64,000 nucleotides of DNA from CAYTWW01 sp043801855 (GCA_043801855.1 JAZDLQ010000103.1:6916-70915), one strand, 5' to 3'; positions 25,901-34,383 are shown, counted from the stretch's first letter. The notes: generated by a model not told the origin, from the letters alone. Numbers and translations are program-made.

Positions 25901-27959
25901 CACAAGCTTAGGCTCTCCTGTAAGAAGCATTAATTTTTCTTTAGGTGGAGTACAGGTGACAAATAATGAGTCAATATCTGCAAATAATACTTTTGCACTG
26001 GCAATAGAACTAAATGCATCAAATATTATTGTCAATGTTGAGATTCCGCAGTTCAGCGGCCTTGATGCAGTTTGGGAAAGAACATTTTTACTTAATGTAA
26101 ATGCAACATCAGCAAGCGGCCTTGAAGTTGCAGAAAACTCAGGCTTAACATTGTCAGCAATGGTTTTATTTGTTAACACAACAGATTTCCTTGATGATGA
26201 AGACTATTTAACAGGAGCAAGAATCACATTCAATAGAAGCTTAAATGATTTAGATGTGCTTTATATTGCAGACGATTCTGGAGAAACAATATATGTTTTG
26301 AGTGCATGCGATAGCGTTCCAAACAGCACAATTACATTAGCCAATATGTGCTACGCTAATACATCTTCAAATATTACTCTTTACGTGCCGCATTTTTCAG
26401 GAGGAGCTCTTGGAAATGATACAGTATCGCCGCAGATAACAATGAATGAGCCGGTTGCAGGAGCAATTGCAAACAGCTATTTCCTGTACAATATAACTGT
26501 TAATGAGGCAAATCCAACAGATACAGGAGTATTCTGCTGGTATATTTTCAATGGTACAGATACACAATACAATCTGACGCTTGCTGATTTTACCGAGACA
26601 GGAACTGAGTACAAGTATGCAATGGATTCTAGATTCTATAACATAACAAATGGTTCATATAAAGTGACAACAAACTGCACAGATTTAAAAAACCAAACTG
26701 AACAAAATGTAACTATAATTACAATTGCAGATTCAACAGCTGCCAGAATGAGCTATGGAAATCCTTCTGTAAGCACAACAACAGCATCAATTATTGTAGG
26801 TTCAAATTATACCTATGACCTGGTCAATTACACAATGACATACGGGACAAATGCAAGCAGCCTGACTGTAAATAAAAACTCAACATCATATGATGACTCA
26901 TTTATATTATCGCTTACAGGACTCAGTGCGTCAACAAAATACTATTACAATTTTACAGCCTGTGATATTAACGGAAATTGTGTGCAGACAGTTGTATGGA
27001 ATTTTACAACATCAGTTGTTGTTGCAGAAGAGGATGATTCTCCTACTGGAGGTTCAAGTTCAAGGCCACCAGGGGATAGTTCTTCACTAGCAAATCTCAA
27101 AGCAGTTGCATCATGGAGCAATGTTGTTCCAAATACACCATACAAAATGAATGTGACAAATGTAAATATTCCGCTAAGACTAGTAACTTTTGAAGTTGAA
27201 GAAGGTTATCCGCTTTTGACACTTAAATTAACTGGCCATGATAGTAATCCTTCTGTTGAAACTGGACTCCTTGTATATAAGTACTTTGAGGCAGCAAAAA
27301 CTCCAGTTGGTGCAAACCTTCGAATGGTTCTATTCAGGTTTAGTGTTGAAAAAACTTGGATTGCAGAAAAACAAGTTGCTAAAGAAAGAATTGTACTGCT
27401 TCATTACAATAATGTATGGGAGGAATTAACTACTAAACAAACAGGAGAAGATAGTGGAAATGTCTATTATGAAGCGTATGTTTCGGAATTTAGCTATTTT
27501 GCAATTGCAGTAAAGGCAGCTGAAGCACCACTAATTGTTGCACCAGTAGAACAGCAGCCTCCAGTTGCAACGCCACCAGCAGCAACGCAGCCTCCGGCTA
27601 CGCAGCCTCCTGTTCAAAGAGAGCCTCCGGCAACTGAGAAAAAACAGTCAGACGTATCATTTAATACAATTATAGTAATAATTGTGCTGGCTTGTTTTGC
27701 AGGAGCAGGAGCAATATTTATTATAGCAAATAAATTAAAAAATCTGAAACAGATAATGAAAGAACACGGAGTGCACGAGCCGCATGGTGATACGGAAAAG
27801 CTTGAAAATTATGTCTCAAAAGCATTAGATTCAGGCCATCATCATGAGACAGTAAGTAAGCACTTGGTCAAGCACGGCTGGGATAAAGAAGTTGTTGAGA
27901 AAACAGTCCACAAAGTTAAACAGGAAAAAGAATCGCAGAAACAAACTTTGAAAAAATAA
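22908..27959 (+). CDS. PGF-pre-PGF surface protein with fibronectin-III and Ig-like domains and a cytoplasmic two-helix tail
   Basis: A 1,683-residue single-pass surface protein. In order: signal peptide (about 1-28); an N-terminal domain; fibronectin-III-like modules (about 140-345); five or more Ig-like modules, each opened by 'D-x-x-A/S-P-x-x' with repeats such as 'DYYVRSGTPVTVTINVTD'. A PGF-pre-PGF domain (about 1400-1536) contains 'FRFSVEKTWI' and 'FSYFAIAVK'. A Pro/Gln linker with repeated QPP follows, then a membrane helix (about 1584-1610) and a charged, His-rich cytoplasmic tail of two helices ending in 'KHGWDKEVVEKTVHKVKQE'. N-x-S/T sequons are very dense, making it a likely glycan acceptor. 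The gene at 58456 has the same C-terminal architecture. A T-rich stretch after the stop closes the operon. Confidence 0.88.
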   Translation: MSKITKKLLISVFAALMCVLFAFYATAAGPGSPTNYNGYATCNGYEIPAGAIIWMESEGRNVSTDGWTDTTNFTYYDPTQGTPTDRYFLHLQWRDIGDPLLYYGADDGDPVTIYVNGINASLFTADDSQSSVLYNLSFSDSVSPSNVSTLSAQELAVQNQSVINISFWGTRDNLWTNLYYLVYRGTSSSVTFADGTRINATLFNGTGRITINDTLPARGQTYYYAVYANDTSGNLGARAISNAVSTTNLVPAQVTGGAASSNNNSLNITWTAVTTHNNGTGIGGDLVGYHVYKNVSDVWVLTTTTTNTFYYNNSLTNNQPYQFKVAAYDLDSNEGQNSSVISGTPSERPTITMTSPANYLFIRSGVSLNFSVTSGALQNVWYSPNGGATNSTFVSPYGIDTTAWTNTQSYIVVVGANNTNGQSTVETYNVTIDNNKPTVTNLAVNDSDSIVSSGVSIRINVTSIDLSPFTSILVGNSTMVTMAQLSGNHYTAITTASTLGCPGTNQGCRVIVNATDYAGNSNDTIALFFTVDNIAPTVSNPYVVGGLINTTDDLVRENDTISVNVTVTDSNAISSVSVNSQPMNSVGNNKYNYTGSALALCGASDGTCTLTFVATDVVGNINSTTTKAITVDDSAPTISSVTISDNYISNNTNVTVTVAVTDSLTAVHNVSVEGVLLTSQGGGVWNGTLNLTDETVDAVDVAAFDIVGNSDTDSATTYTMDNTAPYINSIILSDYYVRSGTPVTVTINVTDNAINTVTAEGVTLNNSGDIWSGIITLALGGSPINVVAIDNASNQRTNNSIGFSTDDISPYYNSIALSDSYVRPGATVTITANITENHMTSVTADGTSLSNSTADIWTGSITLGDASGYVTLVATDDAGNTNTSVFTTYTIDSTAPTFSITTPEADGIYTNADGNITFSFIVYDANISKVNVSIDNGLYMYGNTTNGTHIVQFTGLLAGEHSAVFSASDEAGNNATEVTRAFTIVAPLNLTEYTLDLDTSLGSPVRSINFSLGGVQVTNNESISANNTFALAIELNASNIIVNVEIPQFSGLDAVWERTFLLNVNATSASGLEVAENSGLTLSAMVLFVNTTDFLDDEDYLTGARITFNRSLNDLDVLYIADDSGETIYVLSACDSVPNSTITLANMCYANTSSNITLYVPHFSGGALGNDTVSPQITMNEPVAGAIANSYFLYNITVNEANPTDTGVFCWYIFNGTDTQYNLTLADFTETGTEYKYAMDSRFYNITNGSYKVTTNCTDLKNQTEQNVTIITIADSTAARMSYGNPSVSTTTASIIVGSNYTYDLVNYTMTYGTNASSLTVNKNSTSYDDSFILSLTGLSASTKYYYNFTACDINGNCVQTVVWNFTTSVVVAEEDDSPTGGSSSRPPGDSSSLANLKAVASWSNVVPNTPYKMNVTNVNIPLRLVTFEVEEGYPLLTLKLTGHDSNPSVETGLLVYKYFEAAKTPVGANLRMVLFRFSVEKTWIAEKQVAKERIVLLHYNNVWEELTTKQTGEDSGNVYYEAYVSEFSYFAIAVKAAEAPLIVAPVEQQPPVATPPAATQPPATQPPVQREPPATEKKQSDVSFNTIIVIIVLACFAGAGAIFIIANKLKNLKQIMKEHGVHEPHGDTEKLENYVSKALDSGHHHETVSKHLVKHGWDKEVVEKTVHKVKQEKESQKQTLKK

Positions 27960-28007
27960 TTTTTTCTTATTTTATTTTCTTTTTCGTAAAAAAGATGCAA
28001 ATCTTTT
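27960..28007 (+). terminator. T-rich terminator and small hairpin after the surface operon
   Basis: Several T tracts at 27960-27985 fit archaeal termination. They are followed by a hairpin AAAAGAT-gcaa-ATCTTTT (27990-28007). Confidence 0.5.
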
Positions 28008-28027
28008 GATAATACAGAAATCCGATT

Positions 28028-28036
28028 GATATAAAT
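28028..28036 (+). promoter_or_regulatory. TATA-like box opening the glycan locus
   Basis: GATATAAAT is centred about 31 nt before the ATG at 28063, fitting a leaderless start for the long operon that follows. Confidence 0.45.
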
Positions 28037-28062
28037 ATTAATGAAATTTCTATGTATTTATA

Positions 28063-28767
28063 ATGAATAAAAAAAAGATGGCGATTTTATCAATTATTTC
28101 TCTTTTTATATTTAATATTATTTCAATTGTCTTGGGTAAATCTAACATATATTTAGGAATAGCGCTTATTTTTTGCATATTATATCTTATTGGAATTGTC
28201 TTTAAAAGAACAGTTATTAAAAATAAATTTGGAGCATTTTGGCTTTTAGCTTATGCCTATTTGCTGATATTTATACCTATTCTATTATCTTATTTTAAAA
28301 TAATAAAATCTAATGAATTCTTGTTTTTGTTTTTCATATTTTTTAGTGTTATTGCTTATGAACTTGAAATTGATCCAAGGTATTCAATAGTAATGGCTCT
28401 TTTAATGCTTTGGCTTGCCCCATTTTTAATGTCATTTGGTATGAGCGCATTAGCAGAAGAGACAGCAATAATTGTTTACTATTTTTTAATATGCGCTCTG
28501 GCATTGCAGGTAATTCAATTCAGGCAAAATTCAAAAATCAATATTGACCTTGATAAAATCAAGCTTATATTTATACGAAAGAATAATCTTTATTATGCGG
28601 TTTTCTGGCTGATCTTTTATTTTATCGCAGGATATTTTTTGCTAAGCCCTATATCATTAGCTCTTAGCCTGTATTTTAGCACAGTGTTTGGATTTTTTTA
28701 TGGCGCAAGGCTTTTGTTGAAACATGATACTAAAAAAAGCATTTGGAAAGGACTCGACACTTATTAA
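28063..28767 (+). CDS. polytopic membrane protein of unknown function
   Basis: A 234-residue protein of about seven or eight hydrophobic helices and short loops, opening with 'MNKKKMA'. There is one conserved-looking acidic patch in the loop 'AYELEIDPRYS' between helices. The length and the position immediately before a flippase suggest a small partner in glycan export or precursor handling, but no family is recognisable. Its last 44 bases overlap the flippase start, indicating an operon. A polymerase role is possible but cannot be supported from sequence alone. Confidence 0.65.
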   Translation: MNKKKMAILSIISLFIFNIISIVLGKSNIYLGIALIFCILYLIGIVFKRTVIKNKFGAFWLLAYAYLLIFIPILLSYFKIIKSNEFLFLFFIFFSVIAYELEIDPRYSIVMALLMLWLAPFLMSFGMSALAEETAIIVYYFLICALALQVIQFRQNSKINIDLDKIKLIFIRKNNLYYAVFWLIFYFIAGYFLLSPISLALSLYFSTVFGFFYGARLLLKHDTKKSIWKGLDTY

Positions 28768-29986
28768 GGCTGGAGCCATATTTTTTATTGCATCTGTGCT
28801 TGGCGCTGCACTTAATTACCTGTATCACTTAATCATTGGAAGGATGCTTGGCCCTGAAAAATATGGGGTATTAGGAAGCCTATTTGCAATCATATATTTT
28901 ATCACTTTTTTTTCAGCCACCTTTAACGTGGTTATCTCGAAATTTTCATCACATTTCAGCGGAAAAAGCGAGATTAGGCGCTTGAAGCACCTAATAATAG
29001 GTGCAGCTGGAAAAATCGCGCTTTATGGGAGCTTATTACTTGTCATTTATATCTTATTCAGCCCTCAGATAGCGCATTTTATGAATATAAGCGATATTAA
29101 CGGAATCATTATTGTTGGTGTAATGGCTTATTTTTCAGTAATTTTCTCAATTCTTATTGGCGCATTAAACGGCATGCAGCGTTTTGTTTGGCAAAACATA
29201 TCTTCTTTTAGCGCAGTTTTCCTAAAATTCTCTTTAGGAGTCTTTTTTGTATATATTGGGTTTGGAGTATTGGGAGCACTGGCTGCAGTTCTTATTGGGA
29301 TTGTTGTTGGGATAATGGTTGCAATAATTCCTCTATTTTTAATGCTGCGAAAAATAAAGGCAGAAAAATTTGACTCTAAAAGCCTGTATTTGTTTGCACT
29401 CCCTGTCTTTATTTCTTCATCATTATTGTCTTTTATGATAACAATAGATGTCTTTTTGGTCAAGCATTTTTTTAGCTCAGCTGATGCCGGCCACTATGCA
29501 GCGGCAGGAATGGTTGCAAAAATCATCTGGTTTGGAAGCGGATTTTTTGCGTCTCCGATTTTTCCGATGATAGTTGAGCTAAAAGCTAAGAAAAAAGACC
29601 CCTCAAAAATATTAAGGAAAGCGCTTGCCTATACAGCAATCATTGCTGCGATAGGGATAACTGCATATTATGCAGCGCCAATTTTAATTGTTTCCACGCT
29701 TTATGGAGCTGAGTATCTGGCAATTGCTGAGTATATATGGATATTTGGCTTTGCGCTGGGCATTTATTCTATTATCAATGTGCTCGTTTTGTATAATTTA
29801 GCAATTGAAAAGTATAAATACATCTTCATATTGTTTATTGCTGCTATTATTGAGTGCACAGGAATATATTTATTCCATAGCGAATTAATTGATGTAGTAA
29901 AAATAGTGCTTGCAGCAAATATTTTTTTGCTTTTGGGTTTGCTTTTTATCAATCGAAAGGACATTGGGGTTAAAATTGCGCAATAA
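28724..29986 (+). CDS. polysaccharide flippase (Wzx/RfbX-like, MOP superfamily)
   Basis: A 420-residue transporter with about twelve membrane helices. The N-terminal segment 'LIIGRMLGPEKYGVLGSL' is the typical first-loop motif (R-x-L-G-P-x-x-Y/F-G) of oligosaccharide flippases in the MOP superfamily, and the mid-protein 'TIDVFLVKHFFSSADAGHYAAA' matches the second-half counterpart. It is expected to move lipid-linked glycans across the membrane. It overlaps the preceding membrane-protein gene by 44 bp and the next glycosyltransferase by about 11 bp, so it belongs to the same transcription unit. The length is slightly short of the usual 450-500 residues but appears complete. Confidence 0.88.
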   Translation: MILKKAFGKDSTLIKAGAIFFIASVLGAALNYLYHLIIGRMLGPEKYGVLGSLFAIIYFITFFSATFNVVISKFSSHFSGKSEIRRLKHLIIGAAGKIALYGSLLLVIYILFSPQIAHFMNISDINGIIIVGVMAYFSVIFSILIGALNGMQRFVWQNISSFSAVFLKFSLGVFFVYIGFGVLGALAAVLIGIVVGIMVAIIPLFLMLRKIKAEKFDSKSLYLFALPVFISSSLLSFMITIDVFLVKHFFSSADAGHYAAAGMVAKIIWFGSGFFASPIFPMIVELKAKKKDPSKILRKALAYTAIIAAIGITAYYAAPILIVSTLYGAEYLAIAEYIWIFGFALGIYSIINVLVLYNLAIEKYKYIFILFIAAIIECTGIYLFHSELIDVVKIVLAANIFLLLGLLFINRKDIGVKIAQ

Positions 29987-30713
29987 AAAGTTATCAGTGA
30001 TTGTTCCTGTTTTTAAGGGAGGAAAATTTATTGAAGAAAATCTTTCTATTATGAAAAAAAGCTTTAGTGAGCAATTTGCGAATACTGAAATAATTGCTGT
30101 GATTGATGGTTCAACTGACGACTCGTTATCGCAGGCTAAAAAAGTTGAAGGAATAAAAGTTGTCGGCTATACCAAGAATATGGGAAAAGGCTATGCCCTA
30201 AAATATGGGTTTAAGCATGCAACTGGCGATTTTATCACATTCATTGATTGCGATATGAACCTGCATCCAAAGCAGCTTAGAAATTTTGTTCCTTATTTGT
30301 CAACCGCAGATATTGTTATTGGAAGCAAAAGGCATCCTTTTTCCAAAGTGAATTATCCACTTACTAGAAAAATACTAAGCAAGGGATTTCAGCTTTATTC
30401 TTGGCTTGTTTTAGGCGTCAGCCTTCGCGATACACAATCTGGCTTAAAAATAATGAAACGAGAGGCTTTAGAAGTATTGCTGCCTCTTGTTGTCGTCAAA
30501 AGATATGCATTTGACTTAGAGCTAATGTTCTTAGCGCAAATGCATGGATTTAGGACTGTTGAAGCCCCAATACTCCTTAATTATGACAGGGAAATGCCAT
30601 CAACTGTTGATTTAAAAGCAGCGTACGGGATGTTTATGGATGTTCTTGCCATCAGGTACCGGTTCTCCTTCACTAAATATTATCAAAAGCAATATCACAA
30701 TCAATTCAAATGA
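29976..30713 (+). CDS. GT2 glycosyltransferase, dolichyl-phosphate sugar synthase type
   Basis: GT-A fold transferase that would load a sugar from a nucleotide onto dolichyl phosphate at the inner membrane face. Motifs: 'LSVIVPVFKGGKFIEEN' at the start, 'VIDGSTDDS', 'FIDCDMNL' (the metal-binding D-x-D type site) and 'LRDTQSGLKIM', the DTQSG-K signature of the ALG5/DPM1 group. The frame opens further upstream inside the flippase gene, but the conserved domain begins right after TTG 29976, which follows GGGGT, so that start is chosen (245 aa). It overlaps the flippase stop and is joined to the next gene by ATGA. There is no C-terminal GtrA-like membrane domain. Confidence 0.85.
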   Translation: MRNKKLSVIVPVFKGGKFIEENLSIMKKSFSEQFANTEIIAVIDGSTDDSLSQAKKVEGIKVVGYTKNMGKGYALKYGFKHATGDFITFIDCDMNLHPKQLRNFVPYLSTADIVIGSKRHPFSKVNYPLTRKILSKGFQLYSWLVLGVSLRDTQSGLKIMKREALEVLLPLVVVKRYAFDLELMFLAQMHGFRTVEAPILLNYDREMPSTVDLKAAYGMFMDVLAIRYRFSFTKYYQKQYHNQFK

Positions 30714-31657
30714 AATTCTCAATTATTATTCCTGTCAAAAATATCAATGATTACATTATAGAGTCTATGGAGCATATGCAAAGACTTTTGCATAAAGATT
30801 TTGAGATAATAATTTTACCGGATTATAATGAAAAAATAACTTATCCAAAGACGATAATTATTCCTACTGGAAGTGTTGGCCCTGCATTGAAGCGGGATAT
30901 CGGCGCAAAAAAAGCAAAAGGCGAATTTTTAGCATTTCTTGATGATGATGCATATCCAAGGGAAAATTGGCTGAAAAACGCAGAAAAAAACTTTGCTGAT
31001 GCTAATATCGCTGCAGTTGGAGGCCCTGCAGTGACTCCGATAAATGAAAGCATAAAAAGAAAAATATCCGGGCTTATTTTCAGCTGCCCAATAACAAGTG
31101 GCGGAGCAGGAACCTATAGGTATGTTCCAGGCAAGAGAAGATATGTTGATGATTTTCCTTCTGTTAATTTTATTGTTAGAAAGAGCGTTTTTGAAAAATT
31201 GAACGGTTTTGACACAAATTTCTGGCCTGGAGAAGACACTAAACTGTGCCTTGACATAGTGCATAAATTAAATATGAAAATAATTTATGATCCGACAGTT
31301 TTAGTGTATCATCATAGGCGTGAAGTATATAAAGATCATTTAAAGCAGGTAAAGAGCTATGCAATCCACAGGGGATTTTTTGCAAAAAAATATCCACAGA
31401 CGTCATTTAGGATAGGCTATTTTATGCCATCAATCTTTGTCTTAGGATTGCTTTTAGGATGGCTTTTTTCTTTTGTACATATATTCTTTTTTTATTTTTA
31501 TATAGCAACTGTCTTATTATACATTATAATGGCTCTTGGAGATTCATTGAGGCATAAGAGTTTAGCTCATTATGTCTTTATAGGAGTTATCTTAACCCAT
31601 CTTGCCTATGGTATTTTTTTTATGCAGGGCATATTATCTCAAAAGCTTAAACAATGA
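30710..31657 (+). CDS. GT2 glycosyltransferase with C-terminal membrane helices
   Basis: N-terminal GT-A domain ('FSIIIPVKNINDYI', 'FLDDDAYPRENWL', 'AVGGPAVTP', 'WPGEDTKLCLDI'). The D-D-D and E-D residues fit the nucleotide/metal and catalytic-base sites of family 2. Residues from about 235 to the end form two or three membrane helices, tying the enzyme to the membrane. This arrangement is common in rhamnosyl- or mannosyl-type transferases of surface glycans; the actual sugar cannot be read from sequence. It starts and ends with ATGA overlaps, so it is co-translated with the preceding GT2 and the following radical SAM gene. Confidence 0.85.
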   Translation: MKFSIIIPVKNINDYIIESMEHMQRLLHKDFEIIILPDYNEKITYPKTIIIPTGSVGPALKRDIGAKKAKGEFLAFLDDDAYPRENWLKNAEKNFADANIAAVGGPAVTPINESIKRKISGLIFSCPITSGGAGTYRYVPGKRRYVDDFPSVNFIVRKSVFEKLNGFDTNFWPGEDTKLCLDIVHKLNMKIIYDPTVLVYHHRREVYKDHLKQVKSYAIHRGFFAKKYPQTSFRIGYFMPSIFVLGLLLGWLFSFVHIFFFYFYIATVLLYIIMALGDSLRHKSLAHYVFIGVILTHLAYGIFFMQGILSQKLKQ

Positions 31658-33099
31658 AAATAGCAATATCATATCCTCCTCTTGTATCCACTAAAGGACG
31701 CGCTTTTTTATCCCAGAATAGGCAGTTTCAATGGACACACACAAACAATGTGATATATCCTGTTGTGCCTGCATATGCTGCAACCATGCTCCAAAAGAGC
31801 GGCCACTCTGTCTTATGGGATGATGCAAATGCACAACTCCTCCATTTTGATAAATGGATTGCTCGATTGAATGCATTTTCTCCTGATGTTATTTTTTTTG
31901 AGACAAAAACTCCAGTTGTAAAACGACACTGGAAATTGATTGATATTATTAAAAGAAAAATGCCTAATGTACAAGTTATCCTTGCAGGAGACCATGTGAC
32001 TGCATTTCCAGCAGAAAGCTTTGAAAATTGCGCTGTTGATTTTGTATTGACAGGAGGGGATTATGATTTTTTACTCTTAAATTTAGTGAATCATTTTAGC
32101 AATAAAGAGAAATTAGAGGGAGGAATTTATTATCGGAAAAATAATAATGTTGAATGCACCGGAAAATTTGTGCTTAATCATGACTTGTGCGCTCTTCCAA
32201 TTATTGATCGGAGATTGACAAGATGGAAAGATTACTCTATCAATAACTCAAACTATAAATATTTGCCAGGAGCATACACAATGGCAGCAAGAGACTGCTG
32301 GTGGGGAAAATGCACTTTTTGCTCATGGACAACACTATATCCTGGAGCGCATTATAGGTGCAATTCACCAATTAAGCTTCTTGATGAGATTGGGATACTT
32401 TCAAATAATTTCAAGGTAAAAGAAATCATGGATGATTCAGGATCATTTCCAACTGGTGAATTCCTTGATTCATTCTGCAGGGGCATGATTAAGCGGGGCT
32501 ATAATAAAAAAATAAAATTTGACTGCAATTTCAGGTTCAATGCTGTATCAAAAGAGCAATTTTTCCTTATGCGTAAAGCTGGTTTTCGCTTTATTCTCTT
32601 TGGCCTTGAAAGCGCGCAGCAATCGACGCTTGAGCATGTAAATAAAAATATTAAGATTGAGTATGTTGAAAGGGATTTGACATATGCTAAAAAAGCTGGA
32701 CTTGATCCGCATATAACAGTAATGGTAGGATATCCCTGGGAATCAAAACAAGATGCTTCCAATACCCTTGACTTTGCAAAACAATTGTTCAGAAAAGGCC
32801 TTCTTGACAGTCTTCAGGCGACAATTGTTGTGCCATATCCGGGAACGCCATTATTTGAAGAATGCAGGAAGAATAATTGGCTAAAAACAGAAGACTGGGA
32901 TGAATATGATATGAGCAAAAGCGTGATGAAATGCCATGTTTCCGATAACGAGCTTAAAGGAATGGTCAAGCAGATGTATAAAGGCGCGTTTTACCCAGGC
33001 TTTATTGCGCGGAAGATACTATCTGTAAGAAATTATGATGATGTAAAACATCTGATGAGGTATGGTGTTAAGTTTCTGAAAAAATTGAGGGATTTTTAA
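31654..33099 (+). CDS. cobalamin-binding radical SAM enzyme with a C-x4-C-x2-C cluster motif
   Basis: N-terminal half: B12-binding-like Rossmann domain ('PAYAATMLQKSGHSVLWDDA', then 'VILAGDHVTAFPAESF'). It lacks a clear D-x-H-x-x-G, as often in this class. C-terminal half: radical SAM TIM-barrel with the 4Fe-4S cysteines C215, C220 and C223 in 'RDCWWGKCTFCSW'. The first gap is four residues instead of the usual three; the same spacing occurs in some B12 radical SAM subgroups. Later 'FGLESAQQSTLEHVNK' and 'VPYPGTPLFEECRKN' are family motifs. Likely role: methylation or another radical modification of a glycan, lipid carrier or nucleotide sugar. It is joined by ATGA to the GT2 upstream and ends the first block of the locus. 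Confidence 0.85.
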   Translation: MKIAISYPPLVSTKGRAFLSQNRQFQWTHTNNVIYPVVPAYAATMLQKSGHSVLWDDANAQLLHFDKWIARLNAFSPDVIFFETKTPVVKRHWKLIDIIKRKMPNVQVILAGDHVTAFPAESFENCAVDFVLTGGDYDFLLLNLVNHFSNKEKLEGGIYYRKNNNVECTGKFVLNHDLCALPIIDRRLTRWKDYSINNSNYKYLPGAYTMAARDCWWGKCTFCSWTTLYPGAHYRCNSPIKLLDEIGILSNNFKVKEIMDDSGSFPTGEFLDSFCRGMIKRGYNKKIKFDCNFRFNAVSKEQFFLMRKAGFRFILFGLESAQQSTLEHVNKNIKIEYVERDLTYAKKAGLDPHITVMVGYPWESKQDASNTLDFAKQLFRKGLLDSLQATIVVPYPGTPLFEECRKNNWLKTEDWDEYDMSKSVMKCHVSDNELKGMVKQMYKGAFYPGFIARKILSVRNYDDVKHLMRYGVKFLKKLRDF

Positions 33100-33127
33100 T
33101 GTTAAAGTTCCTTTTCTGGAAGCCATT

Positions 33128-33517
33128 TTATTTTAATTGTTCAAAAAGATGTGTAATAATCTCCCTTATTATTGCTTTGTTTAACTCAATATAATTTTTG
33201 TGTATCATAAATCCCTCGTATGATATGCGATTTCTGTACTCTCTCATTTGCTGCAAAAATTGCCTCATCTGTTCATCTATTTTATTTTGTTTGGCAACAT
33301 AATCAATAAGCTCTTGATGAGCACCTTCTCCTTTTACTTTAACTCCTTCCCTTATCGTAATAGCCTCTATCAATTTGTGAACTACGTCATAGTAATCTGA
33401 TAGAGTGTTACTTGGATATTTTTCCATATCAGTATTGCTTAGTCTTTCTAGGGTGATCTCTGCCATCTTTCTTAGCGATTCTGATTTTTGCATATCTGGT
33501 TTAACTTTTGTAATCAT
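33128..33517 (-). CDS. HEPN-domain protein of an MNT/HEPN toxin-antitoxin-like pair
   Basis: A 129-residue all-helical protein. The last third carries 'MREYRNRISYEGF', the position of the HEPN R-x4-6-H ribonuclease motif. Here the usual His is Tyr, a variant seen in many archaeal 'RNxISYEG' HEPN proteins whose RNase activity is unproven. It overlaps the upstream nucleotidyltransferase gene as ATGA. In characterised MNT/HEPN pairs the nucleotidyltransferase neutralises HEPN by adding AMP residues, often to a Tyr near this motif. The pair runs antisense to the glycan locus, between its two blocks, and is best seen as an insertion. Confidence 0.8.
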   Translation of the reverse strand: MITKVKPDMQKSESLRKMAEITLERLSNTDMEKYPSNTLSDYYDVVHKLIEAITIREGVKVKGEGAHQELIDYVAKQNKIDEQMRQFLQQMREYRNRISYEGFMIHKNYIELNKAIIREIITHLFEQLK

Positions 33518-34053
33518 TTATATCCCTCCAAAAAACCACTTAATACTATCCCATTAATAACGTTATTTTTTAATTCTTTAGCATATGAATTAAAATTATC
33601 ATTAAAGTGCAATTCAATTTTCCTTCCAAGCTTTTTTTCAAATGAACTAATATCCAATTCTTCCTTTTTACATTCAACAAATAAATCAATATCGCTCTTT
33701 TCGATATCTTCACCTCTTTGAAAGCTTCCAAAAAGCACAATTGACTTTGGCATTAGTTTTTCTTCAATAAATTCAATTAATTTTGATTGAAAAATAACTG
33801 AAATATTATGAATGGTTTTGTATTTCTTGAAAGTTTTATTGTCTAAATTTGCTGTATAAAGGGGGAATTTTCTATCGCCTTTTTTCTCTACGGATTCTAT
33901 TAACAACCCATTTTTTACTAATTTTTCTAAATTATTTTTAACAGATGTATGTGCTAATCCAATGCTTCTACTAATATCCATAAGATAGTGTTTCTTAGTT
34001 GGGTTAATAAAAAAAAATTCAGCTGTCCTATCCATACTACTTTTTTGTATCAT
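33514..34053 (-). CDS. HTH-containing MNT nucleotidyltransferase (antitoxin-like partner of HEPN)
   Basis: N-terminal winged HTH (about residues 8-70, 'HYLMDISRSIGLAHTSVKNNLEKLVKNGLL') fused to a minimal nucleotidyltransferase domain. That domain has the GS-x10-D-x-D metal motif at G109-S110, D121 and D123. The HTH suggests self-regulation. In known MNT/HEPN systems the MNT protein AMPylates and silences HEPN. The start at 34053 fits a TATA-like box about 28 nt upstream; a second ATG 18 bp downstream is possible. A 5-bp inverted repeat between TATA box and start is a candidate operator. Confidence 0.85.
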   Translation of the reverse strand: MIQKSSMDRTAEFFFINPTKKHYLMDISRSIGLAHTSVKNNLEKLVKNGLLIESVEKKGDRKFPLYTANLDNKTFKKYKTIHNISVIFQSKLIEFIEEKLMPKSIVLFGSFQRGEDIEKSDIDLFVECKKEELDISSFEKKLGRKIELHFNDNFNSYAKELKNNVINGIVLSGFLEGYK

Positions 34054-34056
34054 ATA

Positions 34057-34086
34057 TTACATATTTGTAAGACGTATTATATAAAT
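34057..34086 (-). promoter_or_regulatory. promoter and candidate operator of the MNT/HEPN pair
   Basis: On the minus strand ATTTATATAA (34077-34086) is a TATA-like box about 28 nt before the start. TTACA-tatt-TGTAA (34057-34070) is an inverted repeat lying between it and the ATG, where a repressor could block transcription. The HTH domain of the MNT protein is the natural candidate to bind it. Confidence 0.45.
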
Positions 34087-34200
34087 GTATTGTTTTTTGG
34101 AACTTCCCTAAATAAATTAACGAAAAACATTGTTTTTATATTTTTGAGTAAAATATAATAATAAGTAACGTTATTTTTTTCTTATTAGGGGGAATATTGA

Positions 34201-34383
34201 ATGCCTAAAAGCCGTAAAATGAAAGTCTCAGTTATCGTCACAACGAAAAACGAGGAGAGAAATATTGCTAGATGCCTGGTGAGTGTTAAGAATCAGAGCT
34301 ACCCAAATATAGAGATAATTGTTGTAGACAATAACTCAAGTGATAAGACAAAGGAGATTGCGAAAAGAGGCAGTAATAAATGA
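34201..34383 (+). pseudogene. GT2 glycosyltransferase 5' fragment (60 codons)
   Basis: Starts after AGGGGG and encodes the first 55 or so residues of a GT2 enzyme ('VSVIVTTKNEERNIARCLVS' through 'IIVVDNNSSDKTKEIAK'), then ends in a few unrelated residues at a TGA. The segment matches the start of the intact GT2 gene at 34956 almost residue for residue, with mostly synonymous base differences. Its TGA overlaps the DUF1016 start as ATGA. It has no catalytic region and cannot be an active enzyme. Either it is the displaced original 5' end of the GT2 gene or a partial duplicate. Confidence 0.85.

Noticed and set aside
22908..27959. PGF-CTERM archaeosortase substrate
   Set aside because: The protein has the PGF-pre-PGF domain but ends in a membrane helix and a long cytoplasmic tail, not in the PGF-helix-basic tripartite signal. 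No archaeosortase is encoded here.
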